From positions 1 through 64,000 of the forward strand of contig OENT01000727.1 of assembly GCA_900239685.1 (NCBI GenBank): 64,000 nucleotides of DNA, read 5' to 3'. This DNA is from Rotaria macrura. Its lineage: Eukaryota; Rotifera; Eurotatoria; Philodinida; Philodinidae. Positions 1-10,649 of this stretch are shown here, piece after piece. The position numbers were made by a program, and so were the translations under genes. The notes under the pieces were generated by a model. The model saw only the letters and a list, made by a program, of their open reading frames with translations, did not search any database and was not told the DNA's origin. How positions within the stretch are numbered: the stretch's first letter is position 1; the number at the start of each line of letters is the position of its first letter.

Positions 1-430
1 GAGAGCAAAGTCAAACAATTTCGATTGAAAACAAGTTCAGTCTTTACATATGCTGGATAACTGATATAGCAATTGGCTCGGTCAAATATTTTTCACATAT
101 CGAATGAACGTTAAGCAAGTAGATTTGGCTGGCACTGCAAGCATTGCATTGTCATTTCTCTTACATTAAATCTATTTCACTCGATAAAAAAGATGCTCGT
201 AGCAGAAATAAATGATTAAAAGACATTTTAAACTCTTTGAAATTGAATGAAATTTTTCACCAGCATCGACTCATTGTGCTCGTGCTACACGAATCCTAAA
301 TATTTTGAATTTTTCGATAGAAAAAACTCGTATCCTCGGCATCCGCAATGTATCGTGCGTATTGTATGGATCGGGTGGATCTCCACTGTATCCTCTGGAT
401 TGTGTGGATTGTCACCGTATCCCGGATAGA
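1..430. other. Non-coding flank, nothing recognised
   Basis: AT-rich sequence with only short random open frames and no family similarity that I can see. The last ~100 bases (about 330-430) become richer in GGAT/GTAT steps and lead into the G/T-rich tract. Confidence 0.5.
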
Positions 431-439
431 CGGAATCTG

Positions 440-955
440 CTTTTTCCCCCTTGGGTGTTTGTGTTGGTGTGGGTGTTGGTGAGGGTGTGGTTGTTAGTAT
501 GGGTATGGGTGGGTGTGTGTTGTCGGTGTGGGGTTTTGTATGGATGTGGGTGTTGGTGTTGATGTGGGTTGGTGTTGGGATGGGTGTGGGTGCGGGTGCG
601 GGTGTCGTTGAGGTTGTGGTTGTGTAGGTGGGTTTGTGTGTGGGGATGGGTGTGGGTTTGATTGTGGTTGTGCATGTGGGTGTTGTGGTGCATGTGGTTG
701 TTGGTGTTGGTGTTTATGTGGGTTGGTGTTGGTGTTTATGTGGGTTGGTGTTGGTGTTGGTATTGTTGTGGGTGTGGGTGTCAGTGAGGTTGTGGTTGTG
801 GGTGTGGGTGTTGTGTTTGTATTGTTGTGGGTGTGGTCGTTGTTTTTGTATTGTTGTGGGTGTGGGTGTCGGTCAGGTTGTGGCTGGGGGTGTGGGTGGG
901 ATTGTGGTTGTGCATGTTGGTGTTTGGTTGGATGTGGGTAAGGGTGTGTGAACTG
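440..955 (+). repeat. Degenerate G/T-rich tract, telomere-like (TGTGGG-related)
   Basis: About 500 bases made almost entirely of GGGTGT, TTGGTG and TGTGGG steps on the + strand with almost no A or C. The commonest hexamer by eye is a rotation of TGTGGG, the telomeric unit reported for bdelloid rotifers, but the array is too degenerate to be an active telomere. Open frames across it give only His/Pro/Thr or Val/Gly/Cys runs and are not genes. G-rich on + means the tract is oriented like the right-hand end of a chromosome. It could also be an unrelated G/T minisatellite. Confidence 0.7.
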
Positions 956-1065
956 GGAATGTTTCTTTGCTGATCTATCATATCCGCTCTGAGTAAAGAA
1001 ACGAACCACACAGAGACAACCACACCAACAGCTAGAGCTTTAGTCACACCCAGATTATGGCGAGC

Positions 1066-1410
1066 GCTTTATCTTTATTTCACTTTGAAAAAGTAAAGTA
1101 AAGTATAGTATCTCACTTTACTTTACTGAGTAAAGTAAAGTAAATCACTTCACTTTATTGGATAAAGTAAAGCTGGATCACTCTACTTTACTTGGTAAAG
1201 TAAAGTTAGACAGAAATATTTTGTATAGATAGAGGAAAAAACCAAACTTTCTCAACTTTACTATTTCGAGTAAAGTTAAAAAAGTCTTTACTTTACCGGA
1301 TAAAGTCAAGTTCAACACTTTACTTTATCCGGTAAAGTAAAGTAACGCAACTTTACTTTACTGAGAAAGTAAAGTTCCTCAACTTTACTTTATTTGGTAA
1401 AGTAAAGATA
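1066..1410. repeat. Array of AAAGT/ACTTT short palindromes
   Basis: About eight short inverted repeats in a row. Each has an arm like CTTTACTTTA, a 3-5 base loop such as TGAG, TTGG or CCGG, and the arm TAAAGTAAAG. Spacing is about 35-50 bases with unrelated filler between them. Each unit could fold as a hairpin on either strand. The array sits between a G/T-rich tract and a C/A-rich tract. No coding potential. Confidence 0.75.
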
Positions 1411-1560
1411 AAGTGCCACCCCCAACCCAGATCCACACACCCCTACCCATATCCACACTCACTGCAGCACTGGCAGCCACACCGACTTCCCCATCGAAAC
1501 CCAGATTCACATGGACAGCCACATTCACATTCACACGCACACGCACTCCGAGACTCACAG
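1411..1560 (-). repeat. C/A-rich tract, inverted counterpart of the upstream G/T tract
   Basis: Rich in CCACAC, ACCCAG and CACATTCAC steps on +, so the opposite strand is G/T-rich like 440-955. With that tract it forms a G-strand/C-strand, head-to-head arrangement around the AAAGT hairpins. Degenerate, with no gene. Confidence 0.6.
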
Positions 1561-1570
1561 CACGTGATGT

Positions 1571-2045
1571 ATGAAAAACCTTCAAAGATATGTATGGGTG
1601 CTTGGTAGTTCTTTCTTCCTATCGTATTAGGTTTTTTCCTATTTATTATTTTTGTTGGTAATTTGTTTTTTTTTCGTTTTGACTAATGATTTGATGAAGA
1701 TATTTTTTGACAAAGAAATGTTTCCACATGAATGAACGAAGTAAAATTGTCGCAAGGTATGATCGGAGAAATTGAAAATGATGAAAATAAAGATAGTTTG
1801 TTTTGATCAGATGACGAAGATGCTCGATCATTATAGTATGAAATTGATTTTTCAACATTATTTACGAAAATGCAGGTGTATTGAATGTAGTACTTCTATT
1901 CAGTTTCGTTTCATGCAGTGCTCCCAGCCGTTTAGTGTCTCTCATTTTTGTTATTCAGTTGTATTTTAAATATCTCCTTCTCTTTCTATTTCTACTCGAT
2001 TGGCTGTCAAAGTCTTATTTGAGAAATATTTTATTCTCGTTGAAG
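1571..2045. other. Gap before the PLA2-domain gene; possible first exon
   Basis: Mostly AT-rich and non-coding. One candidate first exon of the next gene lies near 1728-1754: an ATG followed by nine codons and an AG|GTATGA donor, in a phase that could join an acceptor at 2044-2045. Not convincing without transcript data. Confidence 0.3.
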
Positions 2046-2127
2046 AATTGACATAGATCTATTACTCTGTTGTTTAATCTGTGACGAATTCGTTTATAAT
2101 TTCCCTGCATGTGAATTTTATCTGGCG

Positions 2128-4938
2128 GTGAATTATATTATCAAACATGATGAGATATGGAACGCGTCAAATGAAAGACCAAATTGTTTTAAATATAGCT
2201 CGTTATCTTCCTTTAAATCGGTAATATATGTCGTTTTCGTTATTTGTGTTATTTTGATATACTTTAGGCCGAGATGGTTATTTTTTTTAATGTTTGCGAC
2301 TTTTATCGGCCTGTTACTTTTTCTGATCTCGGCAACCATTGTTATCTCACTTATTCCTCTTTACATCAGCAGAGAGATTTCGGCATCTGACGGTAGTGTT
2401 TAATAATTTTTCACGCCAACGAAGTCGCTCTGCTTCTATGATTTAGGTTTTCAAAGTACATTATTGCATCTTATGTACAATCTGCCAGGGAATCTCTCTT
2501 CAGATAAAAATGGTATTATACCGGTGTTACGTCCAGGAAATTTGAGCACCAATCAAATCCAATTGCTGGAGAAAATCGTAAGCAAACTATCTTGAGACAA
2601 TTAACTGACTGATGTTGATTCGCTTTTATTCAGCTAAAAAGTAAGTTGGACGGTAATCCAAAATCGAAAAATGTTCGCATTCAAGTGCATCAGGCTGATA
2701 TCGGATTGACAGGGCACTCTGACCACCGCCGAATGGCAACTGAGGCAAAAGTCAGTAGTTCTCTTTATATAAATTTCTTATGTGGTTGCCATGTGATAAT
2801 GTAGCTTTTTCGCACGCCTCGCCTTTCCAAAGGAGATCACATCATTATCTATCAAGTTCAACAGGATTCTGCCAATTCTGATCAATTAAGGATTTTCTTC
2901 CGATTACTACGAAGTCAAGCTTTAACACAACGCTTCATTTCACTCGTTCTGAACGATATATTTCATCAATTCGAATTAAATGGAACGACATGTCTGTCTA
3001 AATAAAGATTTTTTTCAGCTGTATTTTAAGAAAGATCCGATGTCTATACTCTCTTCATAGATTTTGATTTGTTTGTCCAAGAATCTTCAGTTAATTCGAC
3101 TATGACAACAACTCAAACCACAGAATTCGTTTTACAAAATGCTACGACAATATCACAAGTTACAACGGTAAGTAAGTGCGAGCGGTCAGCGATCTTAGTA
3201 AACGGAGTATCGATTTGATAAGAGAAAAAAGTTCTATAAACTTATCAAGCAGGAGTTCGGAATGAACAAGAGAACAGATAGTAGATCCTATGATTTTTCT
3301 TCATACAATAGCTTTGAATAGGTTCCAAAGAAACCGACTGTCACACCTGACTTGTCAACGAGCCTCATTGTTCCAAACGTAAAAGACGCTCAAATTATGG
3401 AGTTGAACGGTGTCCGAGTCTTCGGTATAAAGGACTACTTAGGAAATGTTCAATCCATACACGCTATTCAAACGAACAATGTTATATATTCATTCAAGAA
3501 TGGTCGTATTGTTCAAATACAATCAATGCATGAAGCTTTTATTTTCAATTATAGCAACACCAAAAATCAATACAGCGCAACGTTTGTGTCACAGAATAGT
3601 TCATATGAAATTCCAGGTACTTATGAAAAACCCAATATCACATTTCCAACACCTGTATTTGAATTGCCTTTCAATCAAAGTATACTAAATTACTTTACTG
3701 GCATTGTTATTGTATTGCAGAATAAGATAAGTAATCAAACAATTGATGATGCCACTTTACAAATGAATTATTTTGATTCGCAAAATGGAAACAAAAGTTC
3801 GGTGATGATTAACGTTGGCGGTGGACGATATTATGCACAGTTACCCACCAATGATACAACAATGGACTCGTATTTTGATAGAAACAAACTTCTTGAAACG
3901 ATTATTCAGCAGAGCAATGCATCTATAGAACTGATAGAAGCCTATCCGATTTCCAACATCTGTTCAAAAGCGCCAGATTCAGCCAAATCTTTTTGCACTC
4001 TCGTTATTCAAGAAACGAGTGCCAAGATTTTAGATGCTCTGCGTATAGCATCAAATTATATTTCAGATTTTCCATTTCAATCTGAATCGTTGGGTCAATT
4101 GAACAATTTTGAAATCGTTCAGCTCCTTCCTGGAGAAAAACCAGAAACAGTGTCGTTGAATTCCAACAACCAGGCTAGTCAAAAAAAAGTGTCTTTCTTA
4201 CGCAACGTTGATACTAGCATAGATCCAAACACTCTAAATACTGTTTACATTAAATCAAACAGCTTGAAAGGACAATGTAATGAGCAAACTGTATCTGGAG
4301 GTGATATACCAGATGATAGGATAATCGATATTGGCAAAGCACATACAAACATCAAATTTCTATATGAAACCTACTTCATCGAAGATGAAATAGACGTTTA
4401 CTACATGAATCAACAAGTCTTTTCAACTGGATGTGTTGGTAAGAATGGAGAAACCTCTATATCATTGATTGGTAATGAAAGAACGATCCGAGTCAATGTT
4501 ATTCCGGATTGCGCTGGTGGAACTAATACTGCTTGGTATTATACAATCAAATGTTCAGACGCATTGATTTGTGATGACGATGCTTGCTATTGTGAGCTTA
4601 GTCGAAGCTTATCTCATCAAAAGATTCCAGCACATTATAATGGATGTGGGGCGGAGGATTCTTCGTTCAATTGGTTGCTTAACCCGTTTGGTGATGCTTG
4701 GAAATTTACGCCAGCTTGTAACGGCCATGATCTCTGCTATGGAGGATGCAACAATCAAAAATCATCATGCGATCAACTGTTCCTTTCAACTATGATTGCT
4801 TCCTGCGAAGAAAATTTTTTCATTCTCCAATTTGACTGTTCCGAAATTGCAGCAGCCTTTTATTTGGCTGTTGATATATTCGGTGGTGCTCCATTCCGAA
4901 CAGCTCAGAACGAAGATTGCGAATGTATTACAAGTTAA
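2128..4938 (+). CDS. Membrane-anchored protein with C-terminal phospholipase A2-like domain
   Basis: Six exons: 2128(or upstream)-2392, 2447-2577, 2634-2750, 2805-2991, 3061-3167 and 3322-4938, giving about 807 residues. The frame is open upstream to 2044 but has no ATG (2128 is GTG), so the true start is probably in an unfound 5' exon. Two adjacent hydrophobic segments (about residues 30-75 counted from 2128) suggest a membrane hairpin or anchor. A long, Asn/Ser-rich region with many N-x-S/T sites follows. The last ~115 residues hold a secretory PLA2 signature: NGCGAE as a calcium-loop candidate, then ACNGHDLCYGGC with the His-Asp catalytic pair at about 738-739, and many cysteines. The family hydrolyses sn-2 ester bonds of phospholipids with calcium. 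The donor of exon 4 (T|GTCTGT) is weak. Function of the middle region is unknown. Confidence 0.75.
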
Positions 4939-5545
4939 GGATGACACGGTATCAACAGTAACAACACGGCATTGGCTGTATTACGTATTTTAAACAAGAA
5001 ACTCTAAAGACAAATATAAAGAATGTCCAGCAGAATGCTCATACGACTAACAAACCACGTTCTATTTCTTAGCCACTAACTTAATCATGACTTTGTTTCT
5101 CTAAATAATCGTGACTAACGTCGATAGAAATGCTATCCGTAATTGTCGAACTTCTTTTGCTTTCCATATTCTTTTCGAATATGCAAGTGTTGTGTGGCAT
5201 TATAATTTTCCGATTATTTCAGTAGTATCGAGCAATAAAAAGAAACCAATTCATAGAAAGTGAATTCATTGGTATTGGGGTTTTGAAATACATGGAAGCC
5301 TTGGCTTTCATATTGGAAAAAATGACACAAGAATAGGTAATCACTTATCTACTATTCAGATACATATAGGAGAAAGAAAAATTTCCATTAATATGCCAAA
5401 CTCCGTCTCATACTGCAGATATCCACCAAAACGTATGTGACTGTCCCAAGTCTAACTTAAGATTTTTAGCCACAATCTTCTCAAACCCAAGCTTTCAACG
5501 TGGAATGGGACTTGAAAAGTGCACGTTCAATGCATTCCTAGTTCC
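4939..5545. other. 3' flank of the PLA2-domain gene
   Basis: AT-rich, no coding signal. An AATAAA at 5234-5239, about 295 bases after the stop, is the nearest candidate poly(A) signal. Confidence 0.4.
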
Positions 5546-5549
5546 TATC

Positions 5550-5655
5550 GTGAGGGTGGGGGTGTCCTGTGGCTGTGAGTGTTGGTGCTTAGGCCTGTGA
5601 CTATGGGTATGAATGTTGGGTTTCTTCCTTCACCCACCTACACACACTATCAGTG
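5550..5655. repeat. Short G/T-rich then C/A-rich patch
   Basis: GTGAGGGTGGGGGTGTC-like sequence runs into TGGGTATGAATGTTGGG, then switches to CACCCACCTACACACAC. It repeats on a small scale the G-strand-then-C-strand order of the 440-1560 region. Confidence 0.5.
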
Positions 5656-5887
5656 ACTGTGCCACAAAATAATCTAAGATCTCTTTTGTTAACTTGCTTA
5701 TTCTAGCTTTTATCAAGTTGTAAACAGAACATATGCCACTCATAAGGTTTTTACTTTATTGTCGATTTTTTTTGCATTGTTTCCTTGGAATCTATGAACG
5801 TGATGAAAATTTTCAAAACTACTACGTCCACTCCGTTATGCATACCGATGTTTCGCTCATTGGAAGAAATGTGTCAAAAACGTCCAT

Positions 5888-6888
5888 TTCGTAACACATG
5901 AATGTGTATCAGAGCTCCGAATGGGATGTGACAATCCCATCCCATGGGACGAAATTACCTCTCCTAAATATCCCATAGGACGTGTTGGGACGAAACATGG
6001 ATCGATGGGATGAAAGATTCGTCCCATGGGACATTCTATGGATTTTTCGATTATGATATTTTTATATACAAAAGATGATGTTCGTAGACCTTGACGAGAA
6101 TCAATCTCATTTTTCGTTGTTGTTTTCTATTGAGGGTTGTTCTTCGATCATATATCATTCCTGGATCATCATGATGAGTCCTTTGTCATAAAAGTCTCAT
6201 GAATATTCAGCAATGTTTAGATCTCCCAAAAAAGAAATTTTGGAAGTTTCGGAAATTGCCTTTTTCGGGAATCTACATATACTACTGAATCTCATAAAGA
6301 ATATACGATTTCTTTTCTGCGCTCTGCCTCACTATGGAATTGTATAGATTCTGAACACTTTCTTGACGAAAAACTGCCACTTCAAATATCATTGACTGTT
6401 GCAATGAATCAGAAAGGCAAGAAGTGAAGTAAAAAAGCGTCAATATCCTTTTTAGAATAATGTGATTCTATAGCATAATTGTTGTGTTAATTATTTCTTT
6501 AGTGTTGTCGAAGGTATAAGAAAATTAAGCTTTCTTCTTCTTTTTGTTAAAATAGATTATATTTGAAAAGCGAAAAAATAAATGAGTTTTCAGCAATGTG
6601 AAAATTTTGCAATGTATTTGATAAACGATAGAATTTTAAATTGCATGAAAATCCCATGAGACGAGATGGGATGGGTTGGGACGATTTTCAAATCCCATGG
6701 GATGGGATGGGACGAAAATCTTTTAAAAGTGGTCCCATGGGATGTGACGGGTCGATTCTTAAATCGATGGGATGGGATGGGTCGACTTTTGAATTCCATA
6801 CGATGGGATGGGACGGATGAAGAAAATTTGTCCAACGGGACGAATTTCTCGTCCAGTCCCATCCCATTCGTAACACATGAATGTGTAT
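5888..6888. repeat. GGGATGGGAC-palindrome element flanked by a 22-bp direct repeat
   Basis: A perfect 22-bp direct repeat (TTCGTAACACATGAATGTGT plus AT) lies at 5888-5909 and 6867-6888. Inside, both ends carry GGGATGGGAC and its complement, including inverted end motifs CGAATGGGATG at the left and CATCCCATTCG-like sequence at the right. The right part (6660-6866) is a degenerate tandem of about 30-40-bp units, each with GATGGGATGGG and an AT palindrome such as TTTTAAAA. The ~600-bp centre is ordinary AT-rich DNA without a gene. This looks like a non-autonomous insertion, but the 22-bp repeat is itself partly palindromic (ACACATGAATGTGT) and may belong to the element. Confidence 0.7.
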
Positions 6889-7339
6889 GCTCTATGATAT
6901 GATCTTATCAGCTTGTGAAAATATTCAGGTTCTACTTTAATCAATCGGAAAGTCCATTAGCTAGATAGATCGTGAAGCTTGTTAAAATTTGAAGAATTCG
7001 TACAACTCACACTTGAATGGAATGTATCATGACCGACTTTCTCCGTCATTTATTTTTAGTCATACCATACAATATATTTTTTTTGCTACCAAGAAATTTC
7101 TATGTAGGAGTATGATGTTGTTGATCTTCAGATAATAGTTCTATATGAAACACTTCTATTATTCACTTAACATTTGGAATATGACTTTTGTTCGTAGAGA
7201 TATATTTCTTTGGGTTATATTCACCAGTCTACATCTAACTCGAATCACTTTAATAACAATTGAGATTTCATCTCTGTTTACGAATAATGCAATTTGATTC
7301 AATAATTTTTGACAGTACGTTTTTCTTTTGTGTAACAAT
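6889..7339. other. 3' flank of PRORP, nothing recognised
   Basis: AT-rich intergenic sequence between the GGGATGGGAC element and the 3' end of the minus-strand PRORP gene. No open frame or repeat supported. Confidence 0.4.
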
Positions 7340-7345
7340 TTATTT
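7340..7345 (-). terminator. Poly(A) signal AATAAA for PRORP
   Basis: AATAAA on the minus strand about 95 bases beyond the PRORP stop codon; position and sequence suit a cleavage/polyadenylation signal. Confidence 0.45.
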
Positions 7346-7440
7346 GTAACTCAAAACAATTAATACAAATCTTTTATCGAGACAATCTCTCATCCATTAC
7401 TTATTGGTTTTTCTTTCAAGCTATATGTCTTCGGTATATT

Positions 7441-10400
7441 TTATATAGTTTGTTTACGATCCGATGCTTTATAAACGAAAAACCAATTATTGGGTCGTTG
7501 AGCTAACGATACAGGTTTTTCAGTAAAATATGGAATCAACCATACATTTTGCGTATATTGTGCTCTTAATTTATATGCCATTGGTTGCTAAGAGGACAAT
7601 AGATTGTAAACAATAAAAGATTACAATTATCTAATATGTATATAAAAACGTTTTTTTTACTTTGAAAAATACTCGATTCCCTTGTCGAACAAACATATAT
7701 TGATAACGGTAAAGCCACTTTTGTAATTTATCATTAACCAAAATATTTTTGGCTGGTGTAGATTTATTTGCTATGCCACGTTCTTTTCTGAGTATGTCAG
7801 ATGTTAAAACATAGGCTCGAGAATGTAATGCAGCGTATAATACAAACCAATCATCTCGAGATCTAATGAAGTAAGAAAATATGCATTCGTTTATTTAAAC
7901 TAAAACCAACGATATTTACGTATTATCAACAAGAAAAACTTCACATATTGAACGTAACTCTTTTTGAATATCATATGGTATCCGTAATAAAACATGTTTA
8001 CGTGCAATAAATAACATTTGTGGTCGAGATACACGTAAATTTTTAAGAAAATTTATTGTCTTAAAGACAGAAAAAAAACAACCAAAATATAATTCTTTAT
8101 AAAATACACATAAATCTTACTTACTTTAACCATTGATGTGACTGGATCAGTAGCAAATCTGTCAATACCATAGAGTATATTTAAGCCATCAACAATCATA
8201 GTAAATTTACTTCTAGCAAGGACTGACTTCAAGTTTTCGAACTCAACTGGTGTTGTCGTCTTCAAAAAATAAAACAAATATTCAAATTATTATTCAAATT
8301 TGAGTCAAAATGTATTTTGAAATTTAGATAAACCGTATTTCTTCAACTGAAACGTTTTAAGAAATATGTAAATTAGTGGTAAAAGCATATCGTCGTTTTT
8401 TTTTAATTTAGGTTCTTCAGAAATACTAGGAAAAATCTATTTTTGAATATTGATCCAAATGACACGTTTTCGAAGACACTAAATTCGCATGTTTCTCTGA
8501 ACAATACCGTGATCATAGAAATGTACCTGCTGTGACGTTGTGAAGCACGGGAAGACTCGAAATTCGTATCTTCTCTTTCGGACTTTTAGATTCAATCTTT
8601 AGAGCTCAAAAAGAACTTTATAGTAAAACATACTGAATTGTTCTAGTTCATCTGAGTGAGTTTACAGTATGTATCCGATCGAATATAAAACTATGGATTA
8701 ATAGAGAGAGTCTTCTTATAATTTGATCACGTACAAATCAATTACATAGAATACGACGTCTTCTGTTTTTTAAAATATAGAAGTTTGATTGTATTCTAAT
8801 TAAAGTTTATTAACTCTAATCGTTAAATCAAACGGCTCATGAATACTGATATCATTCGTTATTCATATAAACTAAATTCTCTGACTAGTTTCGATCTTTT
8901 CTATTACCGTACATTATAAACTTCCTTTGCAGCGTATGCTGTTTCCATTAGATAGTTAATTAAAAAATTGAATTCATCATCGCTCAAGTTTCCACTTTCT
9001 AGATTCAATCCGGGTAATTGTTTACATGCACCACTAAAATAGAAACATAGTCGTACGTATGGAGAAAAGAAAAATATTATTATGATTCTACTTTGGATAT
9101 ACAATTGTTGTACCACAAGTAAATATATTTGGTTTAAATCTATAGATGAAAAATAAAAGTGACATTAATGATGACTGCATAGTTTGAAAAAAGAAAAGAA
9201 AGACGACTCTACTTAGTTAAGAATGTCATCATTTCATCGACAGCTGATTTCTCAATAAAAGAATCCAATGTAGATAAATAATGAAATACATGTTGAATAA
9301 ATTCATGAGCATTTGCATTATTTTCATTTAAATTTCTAAACATTTTTTGTACCATGCCATTCAACGAACTTGATAGTGTTGCAGCAGCACTATCGTTTGG
9401 TGGTGAATTTTTAAAATTATTAACCAGTTTTATTGCTGTATTAACATCATCATTGTGTAAAGCAGCAAGAACCAAACTGCAAATATAATTCTATTCTTTT
9501 TCAACATTTTTTCATTCTTCAGCGACTAAACAAAATATTTTCAAATAACATACTCGGTCATCGCATCTAATTGATCGTCATCATTCGTGAATTGTAAATA
9601 ATAATAGGCGTCATGCCAAAGTCGAGTAACACATAGACCTTTGATTATTCCTAATGCAGCTGTTGATGCAAAAATTGACTGAAAAAAGAAACGTTATAGA
9701 ATATCTAATAATTATCGATGTCAATCGTTTAAAGTCAGTCATAGAGTATTTAAATAATTTTCTTCAAAGTAATTCGTTTCATCAACTACCAATACTAACT
9801 ATGTTTATATTTGTATCCTTTGAAACTTTCCTGAGTAGTAGAACTGTTCGATAGAGAATAAAGTTGAGAGATAAATTGAACGATTATTTCGAAAGATGAT
9901 ACTGAATATTAGTCGTAAAACTTAAATAACATTTTACTTTCTTTCGATCTTGAACAAATTTTCGATACACATCACATAATTCTTTTTCATATGGTGAATA
10001 ATCTTGACCGTGTTTTTTGCCGACGAGTGTAAAAAAATCTTGAGACAATAAATTCATATATGCTGAATATGTCGTTGCTGTTGATGTTAACAAATTTGGA
10101 TAAGATTTTTCCATAAATTCAAATAATGATCGGCCACGTTCAATGTGTTTTATTTGTACACAAACCAGCATAGTAATTGAAGCAAACAATGGTTTTGTTG
10201 ATTCACCGACAATATTGTATAAATCTTGCCATTCATTACTTGGTACCCAACGATCTTGACATATAGCTAATTGTTGTTCAACGATACATCGATAATGAAA
10301 TGGAAATTTAACCATACGTTCCGATAGAATAAGTTCATTATTTAAACATGTTGTCGTATTCATATCAGAATCAGTAGGATTGCCTTCGAGATTTTCACTT

Positions 10401-10582
10401 TCATTGAGAACTGTATTGAATTTCAAGAGAATTTTTCGTTTGATTGGTGTATTGAAACTACTATGAAGAGTTTGACTATGTTTCAATGATTTGTTATGAT
10501 TTATTGTTTGAATATGATTTGCAATTGATGTAGTTCGTTGACATAGATTTAATAAGAAACGAGAATTATATCTTAATAACAT
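7441..10582 (-). CDS. PRORP: PRORP, protein-only mitochondrial RNase P nuclease (catalytic copy)
   Basis: Cleaves 5' leaders from tRNA precursors; in animals it is the nuclease of the mitochondrial RNase P complex. Eight exons, 5' to 3': 10582-9938, 9678-9554, 9476-9213, 9033-8913, 8259-8125, 8059-7920, 7862-7661 and 7587-7441; 592 residues, close to human PRORP (583). The N-terminus (MLLRYNSRFLLNLCQR) is basic and mitochondrial-type, followed by helical PPR-like repeats. The NYN metallonuclease domain is clear: MIVDGLN with Asp409, SRDDWF with Asp480/481 and LTSD with Asp499, matching the four metal-binding aspartates of the family. The C-terminal WLIPYF motif also matches. Of the four zinc ligands known in PRORPs, only one Cys seems kept. 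The start is fixed by a TTTCTTTCTTTCAG acceptor abutting the ATG. A related gene ends only 67 bases upstream. Confidence 0.93.
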
Positions 10583-10602
10583 CTGAAAGAAAGAAAAACA
10601 AA
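10583..10602 (-). promoter_or_regulatory. Splice acceptor abutting the PRORP start codon (probable trans-splice site)
   Basis: On the minus strand a pyrimidine-rich TTTTTCTTTCTTTCAG ends directly at the ATG of PRORP, and only 67 bases separate this ATG from the stop of the upstream PRORP-like gene. No in-frame upstream exon is possible because a stop lies in the gap. Spliced-leader addition to a polycistronic transcript explains this best; an ordinary 5'UTR intron reaching into the upstream gene is the alternative. Confidence 0.6.
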
Positions 10603-10649
10603 GAAAACTATCTTATTAAAACAGCATCAACATTATCTTTAAAATTTTT

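Noticed and set aside
412-1047. Several overlapping open frames on both strands in the G/T tract
   Set aside because: Translations are only His/Pro/Thr/Asn or Val/Gly/Cys/Trp repeats, frames overlap on both strands, and all follow from the low-complexity DNA.
1385-1585. Val-rich frame on the minus strand
   Set aside because: A by-product of the C/A-rich tract; no start context, splice partner or family match.
5910-6866. CRISPR-like array
   Set aside because: Repeat units are degenerate and palindromic with no uniform spacers; the genome is eukaryotic.
6590-6944. Overlapping frames rich in HPIPSH / GMGWD
   Set aside because: They translate the GGGATGGGAC repeat in several frames; no real protein.
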